This document shows, piece after piece, positions 31,361 to 41,489 of a DNA stretch of 64,000 bases (its first letter is position 1; each line of letters begins with the position of its first letter). Source of the stretch: Lacticaseibacillus pantheris DSM 15945 = JCM 12539 = NBRC 106106 (GTDB taxonomy: Bacteria; Bacillota; Bacilli; Lactobacillales; Lactobacillaceae); NCBI RefSeq assembly GCF_001311175.1, contig NZ_BBAI01000002.1, forward strand, positions 62,001-126,000. The letters run 5' to 3'. Under the pieces are notes generated by a model. The model was given only the letters and a program-made list of their open reading frames with translations, searched no databases and was not told the origin of the DNA. A program made the position numbers and the translations under genes.

Positions 31361-32355
31361 ATGCGTATTGGCCTACGAACCGTTAAAACAGCGGTAGGTG
31401 CCGCGGTGGCTATGTTCATCGTTCAGGCGCTGGGAATTGCCAACTGGTGGGTTGCCGGGGTGCTCACCGTTCTGGCGGTGCGGGGCACAACGCGGGTTAG
31501 CTTCCGCTTGGCTTTGCACCGGATTATTGCCGCCATTGTGGCCGGAGCCATGGCGTCCGTCTTCTACCTGTTGGTCGGGTTCAACCCCTGGGCTTACGGA
31601 CTGTGCTTACTGTTCTTTTTCCCAGTCATGGTGGCATTACGGATGACCGAGGGCATTGTGGAAGGAGCAATTGTTGCTACGGTCATTCTGACAAACGGGT
31701 TGGTCAACCGGACCCAGTTGACTGGTTTATTAATCATCGTTTTGGTCAGCTCGGCAGTGGGCGTGTTTCTCAACTTGTTCATGCCCAACGTGGACGATAA
31801 GATTCAAACTCACCAGACAGCGTGACGAGTGTGATGATTGCCGCATTGCAAAGTATGCAGGAAGAACTCGGCGACGGCGTCGATGCACAAGCGACCGATG
31901 GTAATGGCAGTACGGCTGCGACCGGGTGTGGGTGCAGTTGGCACAGGCTAAAGAGGCGATTGATCATGGCCGCCGATGGACTTTCCAACATTATGACAAT
32001 CAAATACTGGCGGAAAACGATTATTATCGGGCGTATTTTGAAATGCGTAACCACCAGTACGAGCTGTTAAGGACCATGCAAACTTGCCTAGATGAAGGTA
32101 ACGGTCAGTTGGAAGAACGGGAGGCCCTGCACGACATTATCGCGGCCACGGCCAAGCTTCTGGGCGAGGAAACGCCGTCCGCGACTTTGATGACCGCGGT
32201 GAAAAAAAATAAAGCGCAATTTGTTACAAAATCCGTTAGCGTCATCTAATGATGGGTTGGTGATGCGCAACGAAACATTGCTGTTCGCGCGGAGTCTAGG
32301 GGAACTGCTCAACACCAAGCGCCAATTCGCGTTAGTCGTCAATGCCCAGAAATAA
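31361..32355 (+). CDS. FUSC/aromatic-acid-exporter-like membrane protein (three indels)
   Basis: Protein of the aromatic acid exporter (ArAE_1/YgaJ-YqjA type) family. The N-terminal half has about four to five helices (RTVKTAVGAAVAMFIVQALG, NWWVAGVLTVLAVRGTTRVS). The C-terminal half is a soluble helical domain (WTFQHYDNQILAENDYYRAYFEMRNHQYELL). Breaks are near 31820 (a G missing), near 31922, and at the A run 32202-32209. With seven A there the frame runs on to 32355 and ends NTKRQFALVVNAQK; as printed it stops at 32249. ATG 31361 follows AGAGGGGGAG. Substrate unknown. Confidence 0.78.
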
Positions 32356-32378
32356 ACTAAGAAAAGGGTTTCAAAAGC

Positions 32379-32407
32379 TTGCATGTGTGTGGGGAGCATG
32401 GTACTAT
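32379..32407 (+). promoter_or_regulatory. Promoter of the cold-shock gene with long leader
   Basis: -35 TTGCAT and -10 TACTAT with a 17-base spacer. The inferred transcript has about 115-120 bases of 5' leader before the start codon, typical of cspA-type genes whose leader refolds at low temperature. Confidence 0.6.
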
Positions 32408-32530
32408 AACAATGTACTTTTTGAATGGTCAAGGGTTCGATTGTTCGTCAGAATATCTCCTTTTGCACCAAACAAGAAATGCACACATTATTTTAAAACG
32501 CACTGATTAGGTGCAAGGAGGATTTTTCTG

Positions 32531-32731
32531 ATGGAAAATGGTACTGTAAAGTGGTTCAACGCTGAAAAGGGTTACGGTTTTATTACTCGCGAAGATGGCA
32601 GTGACGTATTTGTTCACTTCTCCGCTATCCAGGGCGACGGCTACAAGACCCTTGAAGAAGGCCAAGCCGTAACTTTCGAAGTTGAAAACAGCGATCGTGG
32701 TCCCCAGGCGGTTAACGTCAACAAGGACTAA
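32531..32731 (+). CDS. Cold-shock protein, CspA family
   Basis: Single cold-shock domain of 66 residues that binds single-stranded RNA and DNA and relieves secondary structure in the cold. RNP1 is KGYGFI (residues 14-19) and RNP2 VFVHF (26-30), with the usual start [10 protein letters not shown]. Strong GCAAGGAGGATT ribosome site. Followed at once by a terminator, so monocistronic. Confidence 0.97.
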   Translation: MENGTVKWFNAEKGYGFITREDGSDVFVHFSAIQGDGYKTLEEGQAVTFEVENSDRGPQAVNVNKD

Positions 32732-32744
32732 TTAATTGCTTAAA

Positions 32745-32776
32745 GAGTCGCCCGGCTTGCCGGACGGCTTTTTTTT
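32745..32776 (+). terminator. Terminator of the cold-shock gene
   Basis: AGTCGCCCGGC paired with GCCGGACGGCT, then eight T. Confidence 0.9.
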
Positions 32777-32803
32777 AGTACCATTATTTTGAGGTGATTA
32801 CGC

Positions 32804-33294
32804 GTGTACATTAAACATCTATTACCAGGGCGCGTGATTCGGCGTACGATTTGCTGCTTCTGGCTGATGAGGACGAGCAAATGCTGGGACGGTACGCCGA
32901 GCTGGGTGACATGCTGGCGATGTTCGATGAAGAGGATGATACTATCGTTGCCGAGGCGATTGTGGTGCCCATAGAGGATGGCGTCGAGCTTAAAAACATT
33001 GCGGTAGCCCCAGAGTACCAGCACCATGGCCTGGGTTCGCGGCTGGTAAGTGCAATTTGCGCGCAGTACTCCGGCCGGGTACCGTGGATAATGGTGGGGA
33101 CGGGCGATGCCGACTTTGCTAACATCAGTTTCTACGAGCAGAACGGTTTTCGAGTGGTGGGGCGTGTCCCGGACATCTTTGCCCAGTATGATCATCCGAT
33201 TGTGGTGAATGGCCTGCCATTGCGAGACATGGTGTATTTACGTCGAGATCTAGGCCCGGCGGTAGATAATGTTTCCTCCCGCAATAAGGTATAA
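32804..33294 (+). CDS. GNAT-family acetyltransferase (one indel near start)
   Basis: About 162 residues starting at GTG 32804 behind TGAGGTGAT, with protein starting Val/Met-Tyr-Ile-Lys-His. The frame shifts near 32835 (a missing base in CGCGTGATTCGG). The CoA-binding core is LKNIAVAPEYQHHGLGSRLVSAI (Q-x-x-G-L/I-G) and the tail has FANISFYEQNGFRVVG. Substrate unknown. Closely followed by the glucosaminidase gene, but that seems to have its own -10 box. Confidence 0.85.
33288..33293 (+). promoter_or_regulatory. -10 box for the glucosaminidase gene
   Basis: Perfect TATAAT just before the stop of the GNAT gene. It argues that the first in-frame ATG (33294), which overlaps it, is not the start codon. 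Confidence 0.5.
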
Positions 33295-33326
33295 TGGATG
33301 GTATTCAATCGCTAGGGGGTGAACCG

Positions 33327-33989
33327 GTGGCTCGTAAACGCAAATCTAAGTTTCGTCGGCAGTGGGACCGGTGGGTGCGCAAACACCGCCTGCCCACGGG
33401 GTTAATTGCGACGCTTGCGGTGATTGTAGTCGGGGTCACCGTCATTGGGGTGCGCGCATTTCAGCAGCAGGCACAGCCTACCAACCAAGTTTCGTCAGCG
33501 GCTACCGAGCACCAGAAGTTTATCACCCACCTGGCCGGATACGCACAGACGTTGCAGGTGAACTCGGGGGTCCGGGCAAGTATTAGTCTTGGCCAGGCCA
33601 TTCTGGAAAGCGACTGGGGTACCAGCACGTTGGCCAGTAAGTACCACAACCTCTTTGGTGTGAAGGCCGATGCGGATCAGGCAGGCAAGGAGCTGGACAC
33701 CCAAGAATATCAGGACGGTAAGTGGGTCACCGTCACGGCGCGTTTCCGGGTGTACGCGAGCGATTATGCATCCATGCGTGAACATGCGGAGCTGCTTCAG
33801 CACGGAACAAGTTGGAATGCCCAACAGTACCAGTCGGTGATTAACGCGGCTACTTATCAGGAGGCTGCACAGGCATTGCAAAGTAGTGGCTACGCAACCG
33901 ACCCCACGTATGCGGACAAGTTAATCCGGATTATTCGGCAATACCGTTTGTACCGGTACGATCAACAGACCAACAATAGCAGCAATTAG
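33327..33989 (+). CDS. Membrane-anchored GH73 glucosaminidase
   Basis: Peptidoglycan hydrolase cleaving between N-acetylglucosamine and N-acetylmuramic acid. A basic N-terminus and one membrane helix (LIATLAVIVVGVTVIGVRAF) anchor the protein. The GH73 domain follows: SISLGQAILESDWGTSTLA with the catalytic Glu, KYHNLFGVKADA, then FRVYASDYASMREHAELL and the C-terminal YADKLIRIIRQY. The GTG at 33327 is chosen because TAGGGGGTGAA precedes it at ideal distance. Isolated gene with its own terminator; probably daughter-cell separation or wall turnover. Confidence 0.88.
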   Translation: MARKRKSKFRRQWDRWVRKHRLPTGLIATLAVIVVGVTVIGVRAFQQQAQPTNQVSSAATEHQKFITHLAGYAQTLQVNSGVRASISLGQAILESDWGTSTLASKYHNLFGVKADADQAGKELDTQEYQDGKWVTVTARFRVYASDYASMREHAELLQHGTSWNAQQYQSVINAATYQEAAQALQSSGYATDPTYADKLIRIIRQYRLYRYDQQTNNSSN

Positions 33990-33990
33990 T

Positions 33991-34020
33991 TAACGGCGAC
34001 CAGTAGCGGTCGCCGTTTTG
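33991..34020 (+). terminator. Terminator of the glucosaminidase gene
   Basis: AACGGCGACC/GGTCGCCGTT perfect stem with a short T tail. Confidence 0.88.
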
Positions 34021-34046
34021 TTGAATAATCGGTGCAAAGAGGTGGT

Positions 34047-34126
34047 AACGTTCCGTAATTTACGAACATTGATATTTTTGATTACCTTTTCATTCGGTTG
34101 TCTGATGGCAGGTTTTGTGTTAAAGT
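34047..34126 (+). promoter_or_regulatory. PurBox-like pair and promoter of xpt-pbuX
   Basis: ATTTACGAACATT (34058-34070) matches the PurR target AWWWCCGAACWWT at 12 of 13 positions. A weaker inverted match lies at 34047-34059. A promoter follows: -35 TTGTCT (34098-34103), 17-base spacer, -10 TAAAGT (34121-34126). The boxes lie about 65-80 bases before the inferred start, as for PurR-activated genes of lactococci. No guanine riboswitch was seen. Confidence 0.55.
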
Positions 34127-34175
34127 TATCAACATCTTAAAACACTTTTTTTTGAAAATTGGGAGGAAATTAACG

Positions 34176-34764
34176 GTGAAATTGCTTGAAGATCGTATCC
34201 GGCGTGATGGTGTAGTGTTGGGGGCTGACGTCCTAAAGGTGGATAATTTTTTTGAACCACCAAGTGGATCCGGATCTAATGCAAGCGATGGGTGCCGAGT
34301 TTTACCGTCAGTTTCAGGACGCGAAAATCACTAAAATTTTAACGGTTGAAAGTTCGGGGATTGCTCCGGCTTTGGCTACCGCCATGGAATTCCACGTGCC
34401 GATGGTGTTCGCCCGTAAGCACAAGTCGCTGACGTTGAAGGACGACATGTTTACGGCCGACGTGTACTCATTCACCAAGCAAACTAGCAACACCATCTCC
34501 ATTGCACACAAGTTCCTGAACGCTGATGACCGTGTACTGATCATCGATGATTTCTTGGCTAACGGTCAGGCCGTGAAGGGCTTAACCGAAATCATTGCGG
34601 CTGCTGGCGCAACTTTGGTCGGTGCAGGTATCGTCATTGAAAAGACGTTCCAGAAGGGACGGCAGATGTTGGACGAACAGGGGGTGCGTGTGGTGTCTTT
34701 GGCGCGTATCTCGGCCTTTGAAGATGGCCAAGTAGTCTTTGCCGACGAACAAGACGCTGAATAG
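34176..34764 (+). CDS. xpt: Xanthine phosphoribosyltransferase (one indel)
   Basis: Purine salvage enzyme converting xanthine and PRPP to XMP. It starts at GTG 34176 behind GGGAGGAAATT with Lys-Leu-Leu-Glu-Asp-Arg-Ile. The body has [38 protein letters not shown], the PRPP loop [13 protein letters not shown] and [14 protein letters not shown]. The frame shifts at a seven-T run (34247-34253; six expected). About 195 residues. Cotranscribed with the xanthine permease 27 bases downstream. Confidence 0.95.
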
Positions 34765-34791
34765 TTAATCCGGGGAATAGAGGAGGTCATC

Positions 34792-36083
34792 ATGGCACAA
34801 GATTCAACCCAGCGGCTCACTGAACCTGAAGCAGCGGTGTTGGGCATCCAACACTTGCTGGCAATGTATTCTGGCTCCATTTTGGTGCCCATTCTAATTG
34901 GGGCGTCGTTACACTTCTCATCTGAACAGATGACCTACTTAGTTTCTATCGATATTTTCATGTGTGGGGTCGCTACCGCCCTACAAATCTTTGCAAACAA
35001 GTTTTTTGGGATTGGACTGCCCGTAATTCTGGGCTGTGCCGTCCAGGCGGTTGCGCCACTAATTCTGATTGGGAAAAAGTTCGATTTCCCAACGATGTAC
35101 GGGGCCATCATTGCCGCCGGTATCTTTGTGTTCTTGATTGCCGGTCTCTTTGCTAAAATTCGCAACCTCTTCCCGCCACTGGTTACGGGTACCGTCATCA
35201 CCGTCATTGGTTTGTCGTTAATTCCGGTGGCCTTTCAGAATCTAGGCGGGGGCACTACGACCGCTAAGAACTATGGCGACATGCAAAACCTACTGGTTGG
35301 TGTCTTCACGCTACTGGTCATCCTGGTTATTAATGCGTGGGGTAAAGGCTTTGTTCGTTCAATTGCCATCCTGATTGGTTTGGTCGGCGGGACGTTGTTG
35401 GCCGGTGCCATGGGGATGGTCAGCTTGGCCCCGGTGGCCGAAGCTAGCTGGTTCCACGTACCCACGCCGTTTTACTTCGGCGTACCACACTTTGAATGGT
35501 CGTCCATCGTGACGATGATTCTGATTTCGATGGTGTCCATGGTCGAGAGTACCGGGGTCTTCTTTGCCCTCGGTGACATCGTGGGTCGCGAAATCAAGAG
35601 TGACGACTTGAAGCGGGGTTACCGTGCCGAGGGTCTGGCGGTGATGCTAGGCGGTATTTTCAATACTTTCCCGTACACCACGTTTAGTCAGAATGTAGGT
35701 TTGGTGCAGTTGTCGGGAATCAAGAGCCGCAAGCCCGTCATCTATTCGGCCTTCTTCCTGATCCTGTTGGGGCTTTTACCTAAATTGGTGCGTTAGCGAC
35801 CATTATCCCGTCGCCCGTTTTGGGTGGGGCCATGGTCGTGATGTTTGGGATGGTTGCCGTTCAGGGTATCCGGATGCTGGGTGAGGTCGATTTCCATAAT
35901 GACCATAACCTGCTGGTGGCGGCAATTTCCATCGGCCTAGGTTTAGGTGTGACCGTGCAGCCTGACATCGTGCAGTGGTTGCCCAAGACGGTTCAGATGT
36001 TTGCCTCGTCAGGTATCTTGATGGCCAGCGTTTCTGCTGTTTTACTTAATTGGTTGTTTGGTCTCGGCCATAAACAGGCCTAA
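34792..36083 (+). CDS. pbuX: Xanthine permease, NCS2 family (one indel)
   Basis: Proton-coupled purine uptake protein with about 14 helices. It has QHLLAMYSGSILVPILIGASL at the start, GCAVQAVAPLILIG, PPLVTGTVITVIGLSLIPV, and the family signature around TTFSQNVGLVQLSGIKSR. The frame breaks near 35783 (an A missing in CCTAAAATT), after which GALATIIPSPVLGGAM continues. About 430 residues. Same operon as xpt, hence a xanthine substrate is likely. ATG follows AGAGGAGGTCATC. Confidence 0.95.
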
Positions 36084-36171
36084 TCTGCTACAATAACGGT
36101 ATTAATATCGGGCGATAACGGCCAGCACGATGCGCCGTACGCCGATTGTAGACGGATAGGAGTGGAAGCTC

Positions 36172-37296
36172 ATGACTAACTTTATTGAACCAGGTGCGAC
36201 CGTGGGTATTATCGGCGGAGGTGCCGCGGCTTTGCAACTCGTGCGTGCCGCCCACAATTTGGGAATGCACGCGGCAGTTTTGGCGCGGACCAACGGTGAC
36301 GCTGCGTTGACCGAAGCAGAATTTCCGCTTGTTGGTCGGAGTACCGACGTCGACGCGCTCCAACAGTTGCGCGACTTGTCTAGCGTTATTACCTACATTG
36401 ACGAGTCTGTGGCCGACGCGACGACCATTGATGACCTCGTGCCGGCGGACAAGGTGCCCGGCGGGACGGATTTCCTGGCGATGACGCAAGACCGGTACTT
36501 GGAAAAGGTGTTCCTGGAAGACCTCAACATGAACGTATTGCCGTACGCTCAGGTGGTGACGGCGGACGACATTGATAAGGCCGTCAACGCGGTGGGGTTC
36601 CCGAGCATCCTCAAACCCATTCAGAAGGGCATTGGGCAGGATCAGCAGCTGGCCTTAACTAACGACGCCGATATCTGGCGGGCAAAGGGGCTGTTGGAAA
36701 AGCGGCCGTACATCGTTGAAGCTTGGCTCGATCAGCCGCGCGAGTTTGCCATCACGCCATTCGCACTGCGGATGGTATGCAGGTGCTCCCTGCCGTCGAA
36801 AACAAGGTGGCGCAGCATGAACTCCAGTACACAATTTTGCCGGCGCAGGTTGATAGTACGGTGGCCGACGAAATGGAACGGATTACGCGCAAAGTTGGGG
36901 AGCAAATCACCCAAATTGGGTTGTTCACGGTGGAGTTTTTCCTGACCAATGAGGGTAACCTCTACGTTAAGCGGTTGTCGCCTGGTCCCCACCAAAGTGC
37001 GGATGTATACACGACGGCGACCACCACTTCCCAATACACTTTGCACATGCGGGCTGTTTGTGGCTGGCCCGTTGCCGAAGTCCGCGTGATGGACGGCGCC
37101 GTGATGAAGCCGTTACGTCCAGAACAACTCGGCGCGGTGAGCGTGCAAATTCAGATTAAGCCTGATTGGCATTGGCGGTTCTTCCCAGAAGGCAGTCATC
37201 TCTACGGTGAGCTCACCGTCCTCGGGCCCGGCCAAGGTAATTGAGGCGTTGAACGCAACGGGTGACCTGGCGTTAGACATGACTGCCGCTGAGTAG
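36172..37296 (+). CDS. purK: Divergent PurK-like ATP-grasp protein (two or three indels)
   Basis: Matches N5-carboxyaminoimidazole ribonucleotide synthetase, the ATP-grasp enzyme carboxylating AIR in purine synthesis. It has VGIIGGGAAALQLVRAAHNLGMHAAV, DRYLEKVFL, FPSILKPIQKGIGQD and TSQYTLHMRAVCGWPV. The usual NEIAPRPHNSGH motif is replaced by VKRLSPGPHQSAD, losing the Glu. Breaks are near 36762 and 37222; the tail ends Thr-Ala-Ala-Glu at 37296. It is followed by purB but no purE is present. Probably purK in origin; activity is questionable. Confidence 0.72.
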
Positions 37297-37405
37297 GAAC
37301 GCTCGCTACCCGGCTTTGCACTGGCCTAAACTAAATCTATAGCTTCAAGTTAACACTAAGAACGTTGTTGTTGAGTTAGAGGGTAAGACAAGGGGGATAG
37401 GACAG

Positions 37406-38703
37406 ATGATTGATCGCTACAGCCGTTCCGCAATGGCCGAAGTGTGGTCGGAACAGAACAAGTACGCTGCGTGGTTGGAAGTCGAGATACTAGCCGTTGA
37501 GGCGCACGCCCAGATTGGCGTGGTGCCGCAGGCTGATGCCGCCGCCGTTCGTGCACACGCGAGCGTGGATGCTGACGAGGTTGCGCGCCTGGAACTGGAG
37601 ACGCGTCATGACGTGGTGGCCTTTACCCGCGCGGTTTCAGAAACGCTCGGGGACGAAAAAAAAGTGGGTGCACTACGGACTAACCAGTACTGACGTTGTG
37701 GATACCGCTCAAGGTTACTTGCTGAAGCAGCTGACGCCATTTTACGGCAGGATTTAGCCGATTTAGTTGCCGTGGTGAAGCGCCGGGCCCTAGAGTTCAA
37801 GGACACGGTGATGATGGGCCGCACGCACGGTGTGCACGCGGAGCCGACTACCTTTGGGCTGGTCCTTGCTAACTGGTACGCAGAGTTACTGCGTGACCAA
37901 AAGCGCTTTGATGATGCCGCGAGTGACGTTGAGGCGGGGAAGATTAGTGGCGCGGTCGGCACCTTTGCGAATACACCACCAGCAGTTGAGGCATACGTGA
38001 CCGATCACCTAGCATTCGGGCGCAGGACGTGGCGACGCAGGTGTTGCCGCGGGACCTGCACGCACATTACATACAAACCCTGGGGTTAATTGCGACCTCC
38101 ATTGAGCGGTTTGCGACCGAGGTGCGGCACCTGCAGCGTAGCGAAGTCCACGAGGTTGAGGAACATTTCCGTCCGGGGCAAAAGGGGAGTTCGGCGATGC
38201 CGCACAAGCGGAACCCAATTGGCTCCGAGAACGTCTCTGGATTGGCGCGGATTATTCGCGGGTATGCGACGCCGGCGTTAGAAGACGTGAACCTGTGGCA
38301 TGAACGCGATATTAGCCACAGTTCGGCCGAACGCATCATGCTACCAGACGCAACGGGGTTATTGGACTACATCTTGCACCGGTTCACGAGCATTATCGAC
38401 CAGTTGGACGTGTTCCCGGAACGGATGTTGCAAAACATGAACGCCACCCACGGTTTGATTTACAGCCAGCGGTTATTGTTGGCGTTGATTGAGGTCGGTG
38501 GCCTGAGTCGTGAAGCTGCTTACGACCGCGTACAGCCGTTGACGGCACAAGCGTGGGACAACGGCCAGGATTTCCGCAGTTTGGTGGAGGCGGACCCGGT
38601 GATTAGTGAGACGCTGACGGCGGAGCAAATTGCTGACGCCTTTGATTACCACTACCACCTGAAGCACGTGGATGATATCTTCGCGCGGCTCGGGTTAGAG
38701 TAA
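37406..38703 (+). CDS. purB: Adenylosuccinate lyase (multiple indels)
   Basis: Catalyses two steps in purine synthesis, releasing fumarate from SAICAR and from adenylosuccinate. It starts [20 protein letters not shown], with [65 protein letters not shown], and the fumarase/lyase signature [16 protein letters not shown]. Breaks are at the A run 37657-37664, near 37735-37745 and near 38012-38020. About 432 residues, full length. ATG follows AAGGGGGAT. Confidence 0.95.
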
Positions 38704-38718
38704 CTGAATACTGATTGT

Positions 38719-38764
38719 GGCGGCACGCGTGGTCCCGGTGGGGATTACGCGCGCCGTTTTTTTT
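38719..38764 (+). terminator. Terminator of purB
   Basis: GGCGGCACGCGT pairs with ACGCGCGCCG with minor bulges, then eight T. Confidence 0.85.
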
Positions 38765-38819
38765 GCGTTGGGGCACGGATTTCATTCAACGCTCCGTGGC
38801 CAACCAGTGCTGGAGCGAA

Positions 38820-39090
38820 ACCTAAAGCCCTTTAGGTGTACTGGGTTAATGTGGAACGGGAATCAATCTAAGCTTGTGTGGTGGTTATGGCGGAGGCTGG
38901 TGGGGGGGACGCGGCCGCTGCGAGTCCGAAGTTCTGTAGGAGCGCAGCGACGTGCAGAATCAAGTTTTATAGACCGGCGGGTTTTGCCGGGCTAGAAAAC
39001 TCGCGGTAGCTCGGTACTAGCGTGAGCGTGAGACTGGTAGCCCGGCCGCGTACACCACCCACCAGCCGGAGTCATAACCACCACGCTAGC
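38820..39090. ncRNA. Large structured intergenic element, copy 2 (candidate novel structured RNA)
   Basis: A 5' hairpin ACCTAAAG/CTTTAGGT (38820-38837) precedes an outer stem of about 50 bp (38872-38920 with 39040-39090). The core hairpins have the same order as copy 1: TTCTGT/GCAGAA around GAGCGCAGCGA, GTTTTATAG/CTAGAAAAC with an inner CCGGC/GCCGG, and GCT/AGC around the same GGTAC loop. TCGCGGTAGC and GCGTGAG are shared with copy 1. A separate hairpin TCGACAA/TTGTCGA and an eight-T run follow to about 39135 and look like a terminator. No coding frame fits. Confidence 0.65.
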
Positions 39091-39092
39091 TG

Positions 39093-39136
39093 GTCGACAA
39101 TTCACCCGCCACCTTTTGTCGAGCCCGTTTTTTTTG
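39093..39136 (+). terminator. Terminator-like hairpin downstream of structured element copy 2
   Basis: TCGACAA and TTGTCGA around a 16-base loop, then GCCCG and eight T. It is positioned to end a transcript of the element rather than of purB, which has its own terminator. Confidence 0.55.
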
Positions 39137-39189
39137 GTACCATTAAGTGTTGTTTACAGACGTAGAAAGAACACGGGGGCACTTCATCA

Positions 39190-41489
39190 ATGGCAGCACA
39201 AACGATACTTAAAGGCATGAACGACAAGCAAAGTGAGGCCGTCCTAACCACCGAGGGCCCCGTGCTCATCATGGCGGGCGCTGGCTCCGGTAAGACGCGT
39301 GTCCTGACGCACCGTATTGCTTACCTGATTGAAGAACGAAACGTCAATCCATGGAACATACTAGCAATTACTTTTACTAACAAAGCAGCGCGGGAAATGC
39401 GCGAACGTGTCGGTGGCCTACTCGATCCGGAGCTGGCCCGCGACGTGTGGGTCTCGACCTTCCATGCCCTGTGCGTGCGTATTCTGCGGCGTGATATCGA
39501 AAAGTTGGGTTACAACCGCGCGTTCACCATCGCGGATTCGTCCGAGCAGCTAACGTTGATTAAGCACGTAATGCGCGACCAGAATATCGACACGAAGCAG
39601 TTTGACCCCAAGGCCGTGCTGGGGGCCATTAGTTCGGCTAAGAACGACCTGCTGACACCGAAGGATTACGCTGAGCAGGCCGCTAACCCCTTTGAGAAGA
39701 TTACCGCGGACGTGTACAAGGAGTATCAGCACCGATTGCGTGGTGACTCCGCACTCGACTTTGATGACCTCATTATGCAGACCATCCTCCTGTTCCGGCA
39801 GGACGCCGACACGCTGGCCTACTACCAGCGCAAGTTCCATTACGTCCACGTTGATGAATACCAGGATACCAACGAGGCGCAGTACCAGCTAGTTCGCCTG
39901 CTGGCAGACGGTTATCACAACCTGTGTGTGGTGGGGGATGCTGACCAAAGTATTTATGGCTGGCGTGGTGCCAACATGCAGAATATCCTGGACTTCCAGA
40001 AGGACTATCCGCAGGCGCAGGTGATCCTGCTGGAGCAGAACTACCGAAGTACCCAAAACATCCTGGACGCCGCCAACTCGGTGATTAAGAATAACGTGAA
40101 GCGGCAAGTGAAGCATTTATGGACCGAAAACGGTACCGGCGACAAAATTACGTATTATCGGGCTCAAAGCGAGCGTGATGAGGCGTACTTTATCATCCGG
40201 CAGATTGAGAAGTTGGTACGGTCAGACCACTATAAGTATGGCGACTTTGCCATTTTGTACCGTACCAACGCGCAGTCCCGTTCCGTCGAAGAGGCGTTCC
40301 TCAAGAGTTCGATTCCGTACAAGATTGTTGGGGGTCACAAGTTCTACGACCGGAAGGAAATTCGCGATGCCCTCGGGTACTTTAGCCTGGTGGTTAACGG
40401 GGCGGATAACCTGAGCTTTGAACGGGTGGTGAACTCGCCCAAGCGGGGGATTGGTCCCGGTAGTATTGCCAAGCTGACGGCATTTGCTGACGAGCACGGC
40501 TGGTCGCTACTCGACGCCGCGGAGAACGTGGAGTTGTCGCCGTTACCGGCCCGCCCGCGCAAGCAGTTTGCGGAGTTTGCCCAGATGGTGACGGAGTTGC
40601 GCAAGAAGCGGTTGGACGGCACCATTAGCGACCTCATGGAGCTGTACTGGAGGACTCCGGTTACCTAGATGCGCTGCGCAATGAGCATACGATTGAGGCG
40701 GACGCGCGGATTGATAACTTGCAGGAACTCCTGACGGTGACGCAAAACTTTGATGCCCATTACGAACCGGAGGACGAGGAGAGCGACATCTTCGTCGACT
40801 TCCTGGCCGAGTTGGCCCTAGTGTCCGATCAGGACGACGTTGAGGAGGAGGCGCAGGAAGTCACTTTGATGACGCTCCACGCAGCCAAAGGTTTGGAATT
40901 CCCGGTTGTCTTCCTGATTGGGATGGAAGAGGGACTATTCCCGTTGTCCCGTGCGGCGGCCGACGAGAGCGAGCTCGAGGAAGAACGGCGGTTAGCCTAC
41001 GTGGGAATCACGCGGGCAAAGCGGAAGTTATTCCTGACGAACGCGTACTCGCGGATGTTCCACGGCCAGCACCAGAACAACCCGGCGAGCCGGTTCATTG
41101 ATGAAATTGATGATAGTTTGTTGGACGTGGCGAATGCGGCGGCGCCGACAAGTGATATTCCGTTCATCAACAGGCGGGATTACGGCCGTACGGGTGGTAC
41201 TGGCAGTACGGGTGCCGCGGCCAAGTGGGGCAAGGAACGTGATGCCCGGGCACAGAGTACGGCGTACGGACAGCATAGTGATCACGCAAAGGTGGTCGCG
41301 GGGGCGCCAACGACGGGTGCAGGCGCTGTTAGTTGGGCAGCAGGCGATAAGGTGACTCACCGCAAGTGGGGTGAGGGCACCGTGGTGAAGGTTGAGGGGA
41401 CTGGTGAGGACCAGGAACTGGATATTGCCTTCCCAGAGCAAGGAATTAAGCGGTTGTTGGCGGCGTTTGCTCCGATTAAGAAAGAGTAG
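39190..41489 (+). CDS. pcrA: ATP-dependent DNA helicase PcrA (one indel)
   Basis: Superfamily 1A 3'-5' helicase essential in Gram-positive bacteria, acting in repair and plasmid replication. Walker A is AGAGSGKTRVLTHRIAYL, motif Ia ITFTNKAAREMRERV, Walker B VHVDEYQDTNEAQYQLV, motif III GDADQSIYGWRGA, then LEQNYRST, TLHAAKGLEFPVVF and EERRLAYVGITRAK. The C-terminal Tudor-like tail has VTHRKWGEGTVV. Break near 40646 (a G missing). About 766 residues. ATG 39190 follows ACGGGGGCACTTC. Start of the pcrA-ligA-camS-gatCAB block. Confidence 0.96.
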
